A DNA stretch of 64,000 nt from an uncultured Bacteroidia bacterium. Its GTDB lineage: Bacteria > Bacteroidota > Bacteroidia > Bacteroidales > F082. Location: NCBI GenBank assembly GCA_902785755.1, contig CACZZO010000009.1, positions 124,001 through 188,000 of the forward strand. The letters are read 5' to 3'. Both the position numbers and the translations under genes were made by a program. This document shows, piece after piece, positions 1 through 7,831 of this stretch. Within the stretch, counting starts at the first letter, position 1; the number at the start of each line of letters is the position of its first letter. A model generated the notes under the pieces. That model searched no databases, was not told the origin of the DNA, and saw only the letters and a list, made by a program, of their open reading frames with translations.

Positions 1-1023
1 CGCGCCTCCAATCTTGTGCGCTACACCGTTTATGGCGACGCCAACACGCAAAGGGCTTCGCACAACCGCTACGGGGTGATGTCGCAGTTCAGCCAAGTGG
101 TGGGCAGCGGCACCATTTCATTCACGCAAACCAACCATTCACAAGCCTTCGACAAGGCCAAGGAAATCTCCACCGTTTCGGTGCTTTTGGGCCGCAACAG
201 CAAAAACTTCACGGCCACACTGAAGTGCGACAACCTTCCGGCCCAACCCAAAACACTTGCTGCCAGCGACAGCGTCACGCTCATCACTTGGGAGCTTCCC
301 GCCAACGTGAAGAGAGGTTCCATCGACTTGAGGGGCAACGCAGAAATCTATGCCGTGTTGCTCGACGGCGAGCCGGGCGTGGCCATCGACAATGTGGCCT
401 TGCGCGGCTGCACAGGCACCATCTTCACCCGCATCAACGAGGCCACTTTGAAGCAGTCGTTTGAACTGTTGGGCACCCGCCTGATTATCATGCAGTTTGG
501 CGGCAACCGTATGCCCGGTATCTCCAATTCAAAGAACATCACGACTTATATGGCCGAGCTTGAAAAGCAAATCGACTACATGAAGCGCGTCGCGCCGAAG
601 GCCACGCTGCTCTTCATCGGCCCCGCCGACATGGGCAAGAGCTACAACGGCAAGATGGGCACATGGAAAGGCCTCCCCGAACTCAACGATTCGCTCCGCA
701 TCATGGCCCTGCGCAACAATGTGGCCTATTGGGACATGTTCAACGTGATGGGCGGCGAAGGCTCGATGGCCCAGTGGGTGAAGCACAAGCCCGCCTTGGC
801 CGGCCCCGACCATGTGCATTTCACCTTCAGAGGTGCTCAGGAAATCGGCTCCGACTTGGCCAAGTCGTTCACCACTTATTATGATTTCTACAAACTGCGC
901 CAGCGCGTGCCAAGCGAAAAGGTCATCGAATTCATCAACCTCGACCAAAAGGAAGATTCCATCCGCACGGCAGGCCGCATAAGGATGCCTTTCTACAAAC
1001 CACCTTTCACCCTGAAAAAATAA
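1..1023 (+). CDS. SGNH/GDSL-family hydrolase, C-terminal part (cut by window edge)
   Basis: The reading frame is open from the first base, so the true start lies outside the window; 340 codons are visible. The protein has the late blocks of an SGNH hydrolase: IIMQFGGNR (block III-like) and PDHVHFTFRGA near the C terminus, where Asp and His of the catalytic triad are expected. The N-terminal Ser block is not identifiable in the visible part. Its stop codon overlaps the start of the next gene by one base, so the two are translationally coupled and followed by an MBOAT acyltransferase. By analogy with AlgJ/AlgX-type and PatB-type pairs, I infer that it handles O-acetyl groups on a cell-envelope or exported polysaccharide, probably in the periplasm. 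The substrate is unknown. Confidence 0.75.
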   Translation, partial: RASNLVRYTVYGDANTQRASHNRYGVMSQFSQVVGSGTISFTQTNHSQAFDKAKEISTVSVLLGRNSKNFTATLKCDNLPAQPKTLAASDSVTLITWELPANVKRGSIDLRGNAEIYAVLLDGEPGVAIDNVALRGCTGTIFTRINEATLKQSFELLGTRLIIMQFGGNRMPGISNSKNITTYMAELEKQIDYMKRVAPKATLLFIGPADMGKSYNGKMGTWKGLPELNDSLRIMALRNNVAYWDMFNVMGGEGSMAQWVKHKPALAGPDHVHFTFRGAQEIGSDLAKSFTTYYDFYKLRQRVPSEKVIEFINLDQKEDSIRTAGRIRMPFYKPPFTLKK

Positions 1024-2288
1024 TGAAGAAACTGCTGGTTTTCATAGGATTGGCTTTGGCTTGCAGGCTGCTCGTGGCTCAAACTCTGCCTTTGGTGAAG
1101 TTTGTGCCCGACTACCCCTTTGCCCATTTCGAAAACAACCGGCTTACATATCCTGGCGACAGCTTGCCGATGGAACGCTTCTTCTCCAAGATGGACTCGG
1201 TCGTGTTTCTCGGCGAAGGCAACATCAGCATCATGCACATCGGAGGCTCGCATGTGCAGGCAGGCATATTTACCCAACAATTCCGCGACAACTTGCTGAG
1301 CATCAGCCCCGACCTGATTGGCGGAAAAAACTTCGTATTCCCTTTCTCAGCAGGAGGCACCAACAATCCTTCGCATTACATCGTCCGCTCGACAGGCAAC
1401 TGGAGCTATTGCCGCAACGCCGTCCGCCGCGAAACCGACAAGCGGATGGGATTGGCCGGCGCCGCCATCACCACCACCGACCCGATGGCTACCGTCAGCA
1501 TCGTCACGAGGGAGAAACACCCTACCAGCCTTACTCCCAATTACGACTTCAACAGGGTTACGGTAATCGGCTTTTCGGAAACGGACAATGTGGTGCCCGT
1601 GGTCAGCTACGACAGCAGCTTGTTGCAAGGCCTGTACGACGAGTGGAAATCGACCTACACCTTCCTTTTGCCCGACTTTACGGATTCCATCTGCATACTT
1701 TTCGATTCCGTCCCGGGCGAGTTCACCCTGACGGGCGTGCTGCTCGAAAACGACATGTCGGGCATCAGCGTGCATGGCGTGGGGGTGAACGGGGCCAGCG
1801 TTCCCTCCTACTTGCGCTGCCACGATTTTGAGCGCGACCTCAAACTCATCAAGCCCGACCTGATTATCTTCAGCATTGGCATCAACGACGCCGCCGACAC
1901 TGGCTTCAACAAGTCCTACTTCAAGCAGAACTACAAAGAGCTTATCAGCATCATCCAAAGGGTGAATCCCGATTGCGCCCTGCTCTTTGTGACCAACAAC
2001 GACAGTTTCAAGAAGATAAGAAAAAACAAATACCAAGTCAATCTGAACGGCCCTGTGGTTGAGGAGGCTTTCATGGAGATGGGCAAGGACTACAATGCCG
2101 CCGTGTGGAACCAGTTCGACATCATGGGCGGACTGAAGTCGATGGAGGAATGGGAGAAGGCGGGGTTGGCCAAGAAAGACAAGGTGCATTTCACCAACGA
2201 GGGCTACAAGCTCTTGGGCGACTTGCTTTACAATGCTTTGATTACCCGATATATAGAACATGTCCAACTGAACGCAAAACGACCCTGA
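1023..2288 (+). CDS. Secreted SGNH/GDSL hydrolase-like protein of an O-acylation operon
   Basis: This is a 421-residue protein with an N-terminal signal peptide (MKKLLVFIGLALACRLLVAQ). SGNH blocks are visible in order: IMHIGGSHVQAG (the Ser block, around residues 78-89), SIGINDA (block III) and DKVHFTNEGYKLLG near the C terminus, holding the Asp and His. Start and stop overlap or abut the neighbours (one-base overlap upstream, two bases to the next ATG), so the three genes form one operon. Proteins of this type next to an MBOAT gene usually transfer or remove acetyl groups on polysaccharide in the periplasm. That role is inferred from context, and the substrate cannot be read from the sequence. 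Confidence 0.75.
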   Translation: MKKLLVFIGLALACRLLVAQTLPLVKFVPDYPFAHFENNRLTYPGDSLPMERFFSKMDSVVFLGEGNISIMHIGGSHVQAGIFTQQFRDNLLSISPDLIGGKNFVFPFSAGGTNNPSHYIVRSTGNWSYCRNAVRRETDKRMGLAGAAITTTDPMATVSIVTREKHPTSLTPNYDFNRVTVIGFSETDNVVPVVSYDSSLLQGLYDEWKSTYTFLLPDFTDSICILFDSVPGEFTLTGVLLENDMSGISVHGVGVNGASVPSYLRCHDFERDLKLIKPDLIIFSIGINDAADTGFNKSYFKQNYKELISIIQRVNPDCALLFVTNNDSFKKIRKNKYQVNLNGPVVEEAFMEMGKDYNAAVWNQFDIMGGLKSMEEWEKAGLAKKDKVHFTNEGYKLLGDLLYNALITRYIEHVQLNAKRP

Positions 2289-2290
2289 TA

Positions 2291-4156
2291 ATGACCTTTA
2301 ATCCCGAAATAGCGTTGGACTTCCTGACAAAAGTCTTTTCTTTCGACAAGGCTCATCCCTTGCTGTTCACCCAGTTTTATTTCTGGGCCTTTTTCGCCGT
2401 GGTGTTCGCCTTTTTCTCCATGTTCAGGAACAAGTGCCTGCTGCGCAACTCTTTCCTGTTTTTCGTCAGCCTGTTCTTCTACTACAAGACCAGCGGACTC
2501 TTCATATTAATCCTGATTTTCATCACTTTATATAATTTCTTTGCGGGCAAATGGCTCCATTCGCGAAAGAGGGACGGCACGCGGAATTTTGTGCTTGGGC
2601 TTAGTGTGGTGGTCAATTTGTCCTTGCTTTTCTATTTCAAGTACGCCTATTTCCTGACCGATGTAATCAACGACCTCTTAGGATTGAAACTCCATGTGTT
2701 CGACGTGTTCTCGTGGGTGGGCAACCAAATCACGGGCGACAACCGCTTCAGCGTCGACAACATTCTGCTGCCCGTGGGCATCTCGTTCTATACCTTCCAG
2801 GCCATCAGTTACATTATGGATGTCTACCGCAAGCGGATTGAACCCGTACACAACATTTTCGATTTCGGCTTCTATGTGAGTTTCTTCCCGCAATTGGTGG
2901 CAGGTCCCATCGTGAGAGCCAACGAGTTCATCCCGCAACTCCACAAGAAATACTTCCTCAGCCGCGACCAGTTCGGCATCGCCGTGTTCTGGATTATGAA
3001 CGGCTTGGTGAAGAAAATCGTGCTCAGCGACTACATCGCCGTCAACTTCATCGACCGCGTTTTTGAGCAGCCTTTGATGTACACGGGCTTCGAGAACCTG
3101 ATGGCGTTGTTCGGCTATTCGTTGCAAGTCTACGCCGACTTTTCGGGCTACACCGACATCGCCATCGGCGTGGCCATGCTGATGGGTTTCTACCTGCCAA
3201 AGAACTTCAATTCGCCCTACAAGGCCAAGAATCCGGGCGAGTTTTGGAAACGCTGGCACATGTCGCTGTCGCGCTGGCTGCAAGATTACCTCTACATCCC
3301 GCTCGGCGGCAACCGCAACGCCACTTTCGGCTCGTTCTGCATCATCATTATGATTGCCGCCATCGCCGTGTTCCTTTCCAATAGTCTGTGGGTAGGTGTA
3401 GGTGTGGGCGTAGTCGCCTTGATTGTGGGAATGGTGGCCATTTTCAAGCCTGAAAAACGGAAGAAAATCACCACCAACATCAATGCGATGGACACCATGC
3501 TTTTGGGCGGCTTGTGGCACGGTGCCTCATGGAATTTCATGATTTGGGGCGGCTTGAACGGTATCGGCATGATTTTCTACAAATTTTGGAGAGACTGGAG
3601 CGTTTACGGGCGCACCTTGTTCATCATCGCGGTCTCTTTCTTGCTGAGGGTGTTGTGCATTTATGTGCCTCAACCCGTGTTCAACATGCTCTTTGTGTGG
3701 TGCCTGATTGTGCTGGCTGGCAATATGTTACGGATGCTCTACAACCTGTTTGGCGGCAAGAAGGCTTGGCAATGGCTGCAAGACGCTTGGGCCATCTTCC
3801 AGACTTTCACCTTCATCACCTTCACACGACTGTTCTTCCGCAGCGGCTCCAACCTCGACCCCGCCGAGGCCAACGAAACGGCGTGGAACACGGCCAAGAG
3901 CATGGTCAACCAAATGGGCAGCCGTTGGGATTTGAGCCAAATTCCAGATATTGTTATCCACTATCGCAATGTGTTCATTCTCATTGTGATAGGCTTGATA
4001 ATACATTGGTTGCCCGACAACTTCAAGCGGCGTTATCGCATTTGGTTCGCCAAGATGCCCCTGCCGCTGATGATTGTGGTTTGCGCCATCATCGTGTTCG
4101 TCATCTACCAGTTCATCACGGCTGATTTACAGTCGTTTATCTATTTCCAGTTTTAG
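2291..4156 (+). CDS. MBOAT family O-acyltransferase (AlgI/PatA-like)
   Basis: A 621-residue polytopic membrane protein. The start chosen is the ATG two bases after the upstream stop; an in-frame extension would lie inside the upstream gene. The family signature FWKRWHMSLSRWLQDY is followed by the short IPLGGNRN block, and the catalytic-type His lies in GGLWHGASWNF. Numerous hydrophobic helices run through the protein. MBOAT proteins of the AlgI class move acyl groups across the inner membrane for a periplasmic partner, here most likely the SGNH proteins encoded just upstream. It is longer than AlgI (about 520 residues), with extra transmembrane segments after the catalytic His. The polymer that is modified is unknown. 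Confidence 0.9.
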   Translation: MTFNPEIALDFLTKVFSFDKAHPLLFTQFYFWAFFAVVFAFFSMFRNKCLLRNSFLFFVSLFFYYKTSGLFILILIFITLYNFFAGKWLHSRKRDGTRNFVLGLSVVVNLSLLFYFKYAYFLTDVINDLLGLKLHVFDVFSWVGNQITGDNRFSVDNILLPVGISFYTFQAISYIMDVYRKRIEPVHNIFDFGFYVSFFPQLVAGPIVRANEFIPQLHKKYFLSRDQFGIAVFWIMNGLVKKIVLSDYIAVNFIDRVFEQPLMYTGFENLMALFGYSLQVYADFSGYTDIAIGVAMLMGFYLPKNFNSPYKAKNPGEFWKRWHMSLSRWLQDYLYIPLGGNRNATFGSFCIIIMIAAIAVFLSNSLWVGVGVGVVALIVGMVAIFKPEKRKKITTNINAMDTMLLGGLWHGASWNFMIWGGLNGIGMIFYKFWRDWSVYGRTLFIIAVSFLLRVLCIYVPQPVFNMLFVWCLIVLAGNMLRMLYNLFGGKKAWQWLQDAWAIFQTFTFITFTRLFFRSGSNLDPAEANETAWNTAKSMVNQMGSRWDLSQIPDIVIHYRNVFILIVIGLIIHWLPDNFKRRYRIWFAKMPLPLMIVVCAIIVFVIYQFITADLQSFIYFQF

Positions 4157-4172
4157 AAAACATCGTTTTAGG

Positions 4173-4216
4173 TCGGCGGTAACCCCTTTTTTAAACCACT
4201 TACCGCCGAGTATTTT
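4173..4216. terminator. Candidate terminator between convergent genes
   Basis: The perfect 10-bp inverted repeat tcggcggtaa / ttaccgccga (4173-4182 and 4200-4209, 17-nt loop) is followed by a T-rich tract. It lies between the convergent MBOAT and methionine aminopeptidase genes. A third partial copy of the arm (ggcggtaac) occurs near 4230. Confidence 0.5.
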
Positions 4217-4248
4217 TTCAGAATACATGGCGGTAACTCGAAAAACAA

Positions 4249-5103
4249 TCAATGCGTCAAAATTTCCAGCCCCGTTTCCGTCATCAAAAACGTATGCTCC
4301 CATTGCGCTGATGGCAGTTCGTCCTCGGTGATGACTGTCCAACCGTCGGCACTGTCGACGAAGACTTTCCATGTGCCTGTATTAATCATCGGCTCGATGG
4401 TGAACACCATGCCCGGCACGAGCAACATCCCCGTGCCTTTCTTGCCGTAATGCAGCACCTCAGGGTCATCGTGGAATTTCAAGCCCACCCCGTGTCCGCA
4501 GAGGTCGCGGACCACGCTGAAACCGTTCTTATGCGCGTGTTGCTGGATGGCATTGCCAATGTCGCCGACAAAACCGAAAGGCTTGGCGGCTTCCATGCCG
4601 ATATACAGACACTCCTTGGCCACATCAACTAATTTTTTCTTGCGGTTCGAGGTCTTTCCGATGATGTACATGCGCGAGGCATCGGAATAATAGCCGTCCA
4701 AAATGCTGGTGACATCCACATTGATAATGTCGCCTTCCTTCAGGATTTCCTTCGCCGACGGAATACCATGACATACCACTTCATTAATGGACGTGCAAAC
4801 GCTTTTCGGGAAGCCTTCATAGCCCAAGGTGGCGGGGATGGCACCATGCTCGATGGTATAATTATGAACCAACTCGTTGATTTCCAATGTGCTCATTCCT
4901 GCGTGGATTCTCTCCCCAACAAGGTCGAGGATGCCTGTTGTGATGACACCGCTCCGCTTGATGCCTTCGATTTCTTCAGGGGTGCGGATGAGGCTGCGCT
5001 TGGGCACCATTGCGCCTTTGGCCTCCAACGCCATCACCTTTTTGTCCAATGCTGTCGGTTCCTGTCCGGCCGGCACACGCCATTTCTTACGCCTGTTAAA
5101 CAT
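4249..5103 (-). CDS. map: Methionine aminopeptidase, type I
   Basis: A 284-residue cytoplasmic metalloprotease that removes the initiator methionine from nascent proteins. The start is placed at the ATG (5103) leading into MFNRRKKWRVPAG, because a -7 box lies just upstream and the longer frame starts beyond that box. Family motifs in order: VCTSINEVVCHGIP, the metal-ligand Asp residues in NVDVT and YSDASRMY, the His in CGHGVGLKFHDDP, the Glu in FTIEPMI, and the last Glu near the C terminus (WEHTFLMT). An N-terminal extension of about 35 residues precedes the catalytic domain. All five metal ligands are present, so an active enzyme is expected. Confidence 0.95.
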   Translation of the reverse strand: MFNRRKKWRVPAGQEPTALDKKVMALEAKGAMVPKRSLIRTPEEIEGIKRSGVITTGILDLVGERIHAGMSTLEINELVHNYTIEHGAIPATLGYEGFPKSVCTSINEVVCHGIPSAKEILKEGDIINVDVTSILDGYYSDASRMYIIGKTSNRKKKLVDVAKECLYIGMEAAKPFGFVGDIGNAIQQHAHKNGFSVVRDLCGHGVGLKFHDDPEVLHYGKKGTGMLLVPGMVFTIEPMINTGTWKVFVDSADGWTVITEDELPSAQWEHTFLMTETGLEILTH

Positions 5104-5123
5104 GTTGCTTGAATTTTGGGCTG

Positions 5124-5131
5124 CAAAAGTA
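5124..5131 (-). promoter_or_regulatory. -7 box (TACTTTTG) for map
   Basis: This matches the Bacteroidota -7 consensus TAnnTTTG on the minus strand, 20 bases before the chosen map start codon. It argues against the longer reading frame. Confidence 0.6.
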
Positions 5132-5191
5132 CGGAGATTTTGGGAAAGTATGAATCTCAGGTTCAAATATCAAGTGGAAAAATATTGGAAA

Positions 5192-5422
5192 CTATTGCTT
5201 GGCTTGCAACTCCAACATGATTTCATCCACAAGATAAGCGTCGCTCATGTTGTGCAGATGGTACATCTTTTGGCTCAGATAACGATAGGTGTCAGAATTA
5301 TAGAACAAGCCAAGGGCGCGTTCTTGGGAAATGTTCAGTGTTTCGGCAAGCAACGACACCACCCGCGAATATTTCATCTGAAGCAATGTTTCATTAATCA
5401 AAGGATTTTCAGCCATTTCCAT
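5192..5422 (-). CDS. DUF3791-like small protein, putative antitoxin partner
   Basis: A 76-residue mostly helical protein without membrane segments. The pattern (ERALGLFYNSDTYRYLS then HNMSDAYLVDEIMLEL) is that of small proteins encoded beside DUF3990 ADP-ribosyltransferase-like genes. It overlaps the end of the DUF3990 gene by 14 bases, so it is the third gene of a coupled three-gene cassette. I infer an antitoxin or accessory role. Start: ATG at 5422; a second ATG two codons on is also possible. Confidence 0.65.
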   Translation of the reverse strand: MEMAENPLINETLLQMKYSRVVSLLAETLNISQERALGLFYNSDTYRYLSQKMYHLHNMSDAYLVDEIMLELQAKQ

Positions 5423-5912
5423 CCTCCTTCCGTATTACAACCGCTTCCACAAAGTGCAGATAACGGTCTATCACAGCCTGATTCAAGATGCAAATCTGGT
5501 TGTTCGGTTTCTCATATTGCAGTCTTTTCAAAGCCACTTCTTTGGGAATCAATTCGGAGAGATAAAGTTCCAAGGTGTTGAACACATCGTCGTTTGCAAC
5601 CCCGCCTTCCACCATGTCATATCCTTCCCAAAGCCTTTCGCCTCGGCGGTTGGCTACGATAAAATCGAGCCATTCGCTGTTGTACCTTTCGAATTGCAAG
5701 AACTTATAACCGGAAGAAACGGCTTGTTCTTTGTCAAATTCATAAACATTGAGTATCTGAGTCTTGCCTGCATTAAATGGTCTTGCCGCCCAAGAAATTG
5801 CCTGTTCCTCCAAATCGGTGACATAAAAACTTTGTCCGAAATCAAGATGTGGCCTGCCAACATGCACCAGCGGCTCTTTTACCGTAGCGACAGATCCATG
5901 ATAGACTTTCAT
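5409..5912 (-). CDS. DUF3990 family ADP-ribosyltransferase-fold protein, putative toxin
   Basis: A 167-residue protein with the DUF3990 hallmarks: YHGS at the N terminus, DFGQSFYVT about 20 residues later, then WLDFIVANR, VANDDVF and the C-terminal KPNNQICIL block. These features place it in the ADP-ribosyltransferase superfamily (H-Y-type core: His in YHGS, Tyr in FYVT). The start codon overlaps the upstream stop as ATGA, and the end overlaps the next gene by 14 bases. It sits between two small DUF3791-like genes, a layout that suggests a toxin sandwiched by antitoxins. The target (protein, RNA or small molecule) is unknown. Toxicity is inferred from fold and context only. Confidence 0.75.
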   Translation of the reverse strand: MKVYHGSVATVKEPLVHVGRPHLDFGQSFYVTDLEEQAISWAARPFNAGKTQILNVYEFDKEQAVSSGYKFLQFERYNSEWLDFIVANRRGERLWEGYDMVEGGVANDDVFNTLELYLSELIPKEVALKRLQYEKPNNQICILNQAVIDRYLHFVEAVVIRKEDGNG

Positions 5913-6154
5913 GCCACGGCTCCTTTCTTGCGGACGAATGTAGGATTGATCCGGGCGAGATATTGTATGATTTCGTCAACGATATACTCTTTGCTTTGGG
6001 TGTGCAGCGTTGGGAAACTGGGATAGAGATACCCGGAAATGCCGTTGGCTTGCTGCAGTTCCCGATACACTTCAGCACCCGAAACACCCAACCGCAAGGC
6101 TGTGTTTTCTATGCAGAAGATGACAAACTCCGTTTCCCTTTGCGCCTGATTCAT
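5909..6154 (-). CDS. DUF3791 domain protein, putative antitoxin
   Basis: An 81-residue protein carrying the DUF3791 pattern TEFVIFCIENTA ... SGAEVYRELQQ ... LHTQSKEYIVDEI. The start is the ATG at 6154; the open frame runs further upstream but passes the -7 box at 6178-6185 and a dispersed repeat. Its stop overlaps the start of the DUF3990 gene by four bases (ATGA). As first gene of the cassette it would be made before the putative toxin, as is usual for antitoxins. The function is inferred. Confidence 0.7.
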   Translation of the reverse strand: MNQAQRETEFVIFCIENTALRLGVSGAEVYRELQQANGISGYLYPSFPTLHTQSKEYIVDEIIQYLARINPTFVRKKGAVA

Positions 6155-6177
6155 GGATGTTTCGCTTTTCAATGGTG

Positions 6178-6185
6178 CAAAAATA
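6178..6185 (-). promoter_or_regulatory. -7 box (TATTTTTG) for the DUF3791-DUF3990-DUF3791 cassette
   Basis: TAnnTTTG match on the minus strand, 23 bases before the first ATG of the cassette. Confidence 0.55.
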
Positions 6186-6222
6186 AACAAAATCCAGCAA
6201 ATTCCATCATCATGTAATATTT

Positions 6223-6284
6223 TATGCCAAAATCCAGCGAAATCCGGCTTTTTTTTTCGACATTTCGCAGGCTTCTGACGGGAG
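6223..6284. repeat. Dispersed hairpin repeat, copy 1
   Basis: First of three related intergenic copies (others at 7759 and 8893). The order is tatgccaaaa, the arm ccagcgaaatcc, a T-run, the arm atttcgcagg (one mismatch), then cttctgacgg. It lies downstream of the DUF4143 ATPase gene and upstream of the toxin cassette. Confidence 0.7.
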
Positions 6285-6294
6285 ATGTGCGAGA

Positions 6295-7623
6295 TCATAG
6301 GAACGGCGTAAAATACACAGGCAGGCAACTTGTTGCTCCGTCTTTCTGATAGTCTTTCGTGTAAAGCAAAATCCGTTTGTCTATGCGTGAGGTGAACTTC
6401 TCACAGAAAGCGTCAAGTGATTTGTGCGTCTTGTAGCTTGACGACTTAACTTCGATAGGCACAAGTTTGTTGCCGCGAGAAAGTAGGAAATCAACCTCGT
6501 AGTTGTGCTTCTCGTCTTTCGGAAAAGTGTAATAAAACAATTGGTTTCCAGCACTTGCCAGCATCTGTGCGACAAGATTTTCATACACATAGCCTAAGTT
6601 GGCTTTCAGTTTGTCGCCCAACAATTGCTGATAAATGGTATTCTCCGTAAAAGCCTTGTCCCAAAAACAAAGCGTCACAAAAAGGCCTGTGTCGGCAAGA
6701 AAAATCTTGAAGCGTCCTAAGTCCTTGTTGAGCGACATGCCCACATTTGGGTCGGTGCAATGATAGGAAAACAAGGTGGTCTTGCTTTCCGACAAAGCCT
6801 GCAACAATTCCGTCATTTTGTTCTCCGACTGATCACCTATGACCGCGTAGGGCTGATAACGGGATTGGTTTCCACTAAGTTGGGCAGGAATGTTCTGAAA
6901 CAGACGCTCCGCCTTGCCGGTTGGGTCCAGTTTTTGGAAATCCTCCAAATACAAGCTGATGATCTTTCGCTTTGTTTTGTCAACAAGACTGAGGTTGTTC
7001 GTTTCGAGGTAAGTATTCACCGCCTGAGGCATCCCGCCCACAAGCATAAACAGACGCAAATCGAACATTGCCTTTCTATGCGACGGTCCCAAAGCCATTT
7101 TGGCATCATACCACTGCCTCAACAGCGGAATCGAGACCTCGTCGCCCAGCGCCCAACGAAATTCCTCGAAGTCCATCGGATACATGGTAATTCTGTCTTC
7201 CTCGCTTGGAATGGTGATTTTTGTGTTCTTTCTGATGCTGATTAGGAAGCCTGTTTCAATGTAGTCGTACCTGCCATCTTGGACAAGGTACTTGATGGCT
7301 TGCCGTGCCAACGGACATTTTTGCACCTCGTCGAATATAATCAGTGACTTTCTCGGTTTCAGCACAACCTGATAGTGTTGTTGTAGGCTCAAAAAGATTC
7401 TGTCGAGGTCTGTCAAATCTTCAAACAAGTCTTTGATGCGTTTCGGTACCTTGTTGAAATCGACAAGTATGTAGGTGTCATACTCTTGTTGGGCAAAATG
7501 TTCAACCAAGGTTGATTTGCCGACCCGTCGGGCACCTTCCACCAAAACAGCGCTTCTTCCCTTGCTCTCATTTTTCCATGTCAGCAATTCGTCATACAAT
7601 TTGCGCTTAAACACTTTTTCCAT
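6295..7623 (-). CDS. AAA+ ATPase with DUF4143 C-terminal domain
   Basis: A 442-residue cytoplasmic ATPase. The N-terminal AAA_14 domain shows Walker A EGARRVGKST (about residues 29-38) and Walker B LIIFDEVQ. The DUF4143 region follows, ending in a PD-(D/E)XK-like block (YEVDFLLSRG ... PIEVKSSSYK). This family is very common in gut Bacteroidota genomes and its cellular role is not settled; links to mobile elements and defence have been suggested. The gene sits in a defence island and is preceded by three direct repeats spaced 33 bp, a layout shared with the ATPase gene at 29.9 kb. Confidence 0.85.
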   Translation of the reverse strand: MEKVFKRKLYDELLTWKNESKGRSAVLVEGARRVGKSTLVEHFAQQEYDTYILVDFNKVPKRIKDLFEDLTDLDRIFLSLQQHYQVVLKPRKSLIIFDEVQKCPLARQAIKYLVQDGRYDYIETGFLISIRKNTKITIPSEEDRITMYPMDFEEFRWALGDEVSIPLLRQWYDAKMALGPSHRKAMFDLRLFMLVGGMPQAVNTYLETNNLSLVDKTKRKIISLYLEDFQKLDPTGKAERLFQNIPAQLSGNQSRYQPYAVIGDQSENKMTELLQALSESKTTLFSYHCTDPNVGMSLNKDLGRFKIFLADTGLFVTLCFWDKAFTENTIYQQLLGDKLKANLGYVYENLVAQMLASAGNQLFYYTFPKDEKHNYEVDFLLSRGNKLVPIEVKSSSYKTHKSLDAFCEKFTSRIDKRILLYTKDYQKDGATSCLPVYFTPFL

Positions 7624-7648
7624 GCATTAACTATTTGATAATCCGCTG

Positions 7649-7656
7649 CAAAAATA
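7649..7656 (-). promoter_or_regulatory. -7 box (TATTTTTG) for the DUF4143 ATPase gene
   Basis: TAnnTTTG match on the minus strand, 25 bases before the ATG. A half-copy of the direct repeat (atccgctg, from 7641) lies between the box and the gene, where a repressor would block transcription. Confidence 0.55.
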
Positions 7657-7663
7657 CAAATAA

Positions 7664-7749
7664 ATCCGCTGACCCGCAAATTAATTTCATCAATTTATCC
7701 GCTGACCCCGAAATTTTGTTAGCAGAAATATCCGCTGACCCCGAAATTT
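7664..7749. repeat. Three direct repeats with 33-bp period upstream of the DUF4143 ATPase
   Basis: The 19-bp unit atccgctgaccccgaaatt starts at 7664 (two mismatches), 7697 and 7730, exactly 33 bp apart; the 14 bp between units are not conserved. A partial unit lies at 7641. The array sits directly upstream of the promoter of the ATPase gene, so it may be an operator. Regulation is inferred. Confidence 0.75.
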
Positions 7750-7758
7750 GCAGCAATT

Positions 7759-7818
7759 TATGCCAAAAACTATCGAAATCTGTCTTTTTTTTCGGGATTT
7801 CGCTGGTTTATGACGGGA
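7759..7818. repeat. Dispersed hairpin repeat, copy 2
   Basis: Same layout as copies 1 and 3 (tatgccaaaa, cgaaatc, T-run, gggatttcgctgg, ttatgacggg). The left arm has drifted, so the stem is shorter. It abuts the direct repeats and lies just downstream of the Abi_2 gene. Confidence 0.7.
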
Positions 7819-7831
7819 AAATGATAGATAA

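Noticed and set aside
1347..2267. A 306-codon minus-strand frame opposite the second SGNH gene
   Set aside because: The sequence is rich in Val, His and Asp as expected from antisense of GC-rich codons; the plus strand encodes the signal peptide and SGNH motifs.
7664..7749. Direct repeats considered as a CRISPR array
   Set aside because: Only three units with 14-bp gaps, no cas genes in the window, and spacers far shorter than CRISPR spacers. The promoter-proximal place fits an operator better.
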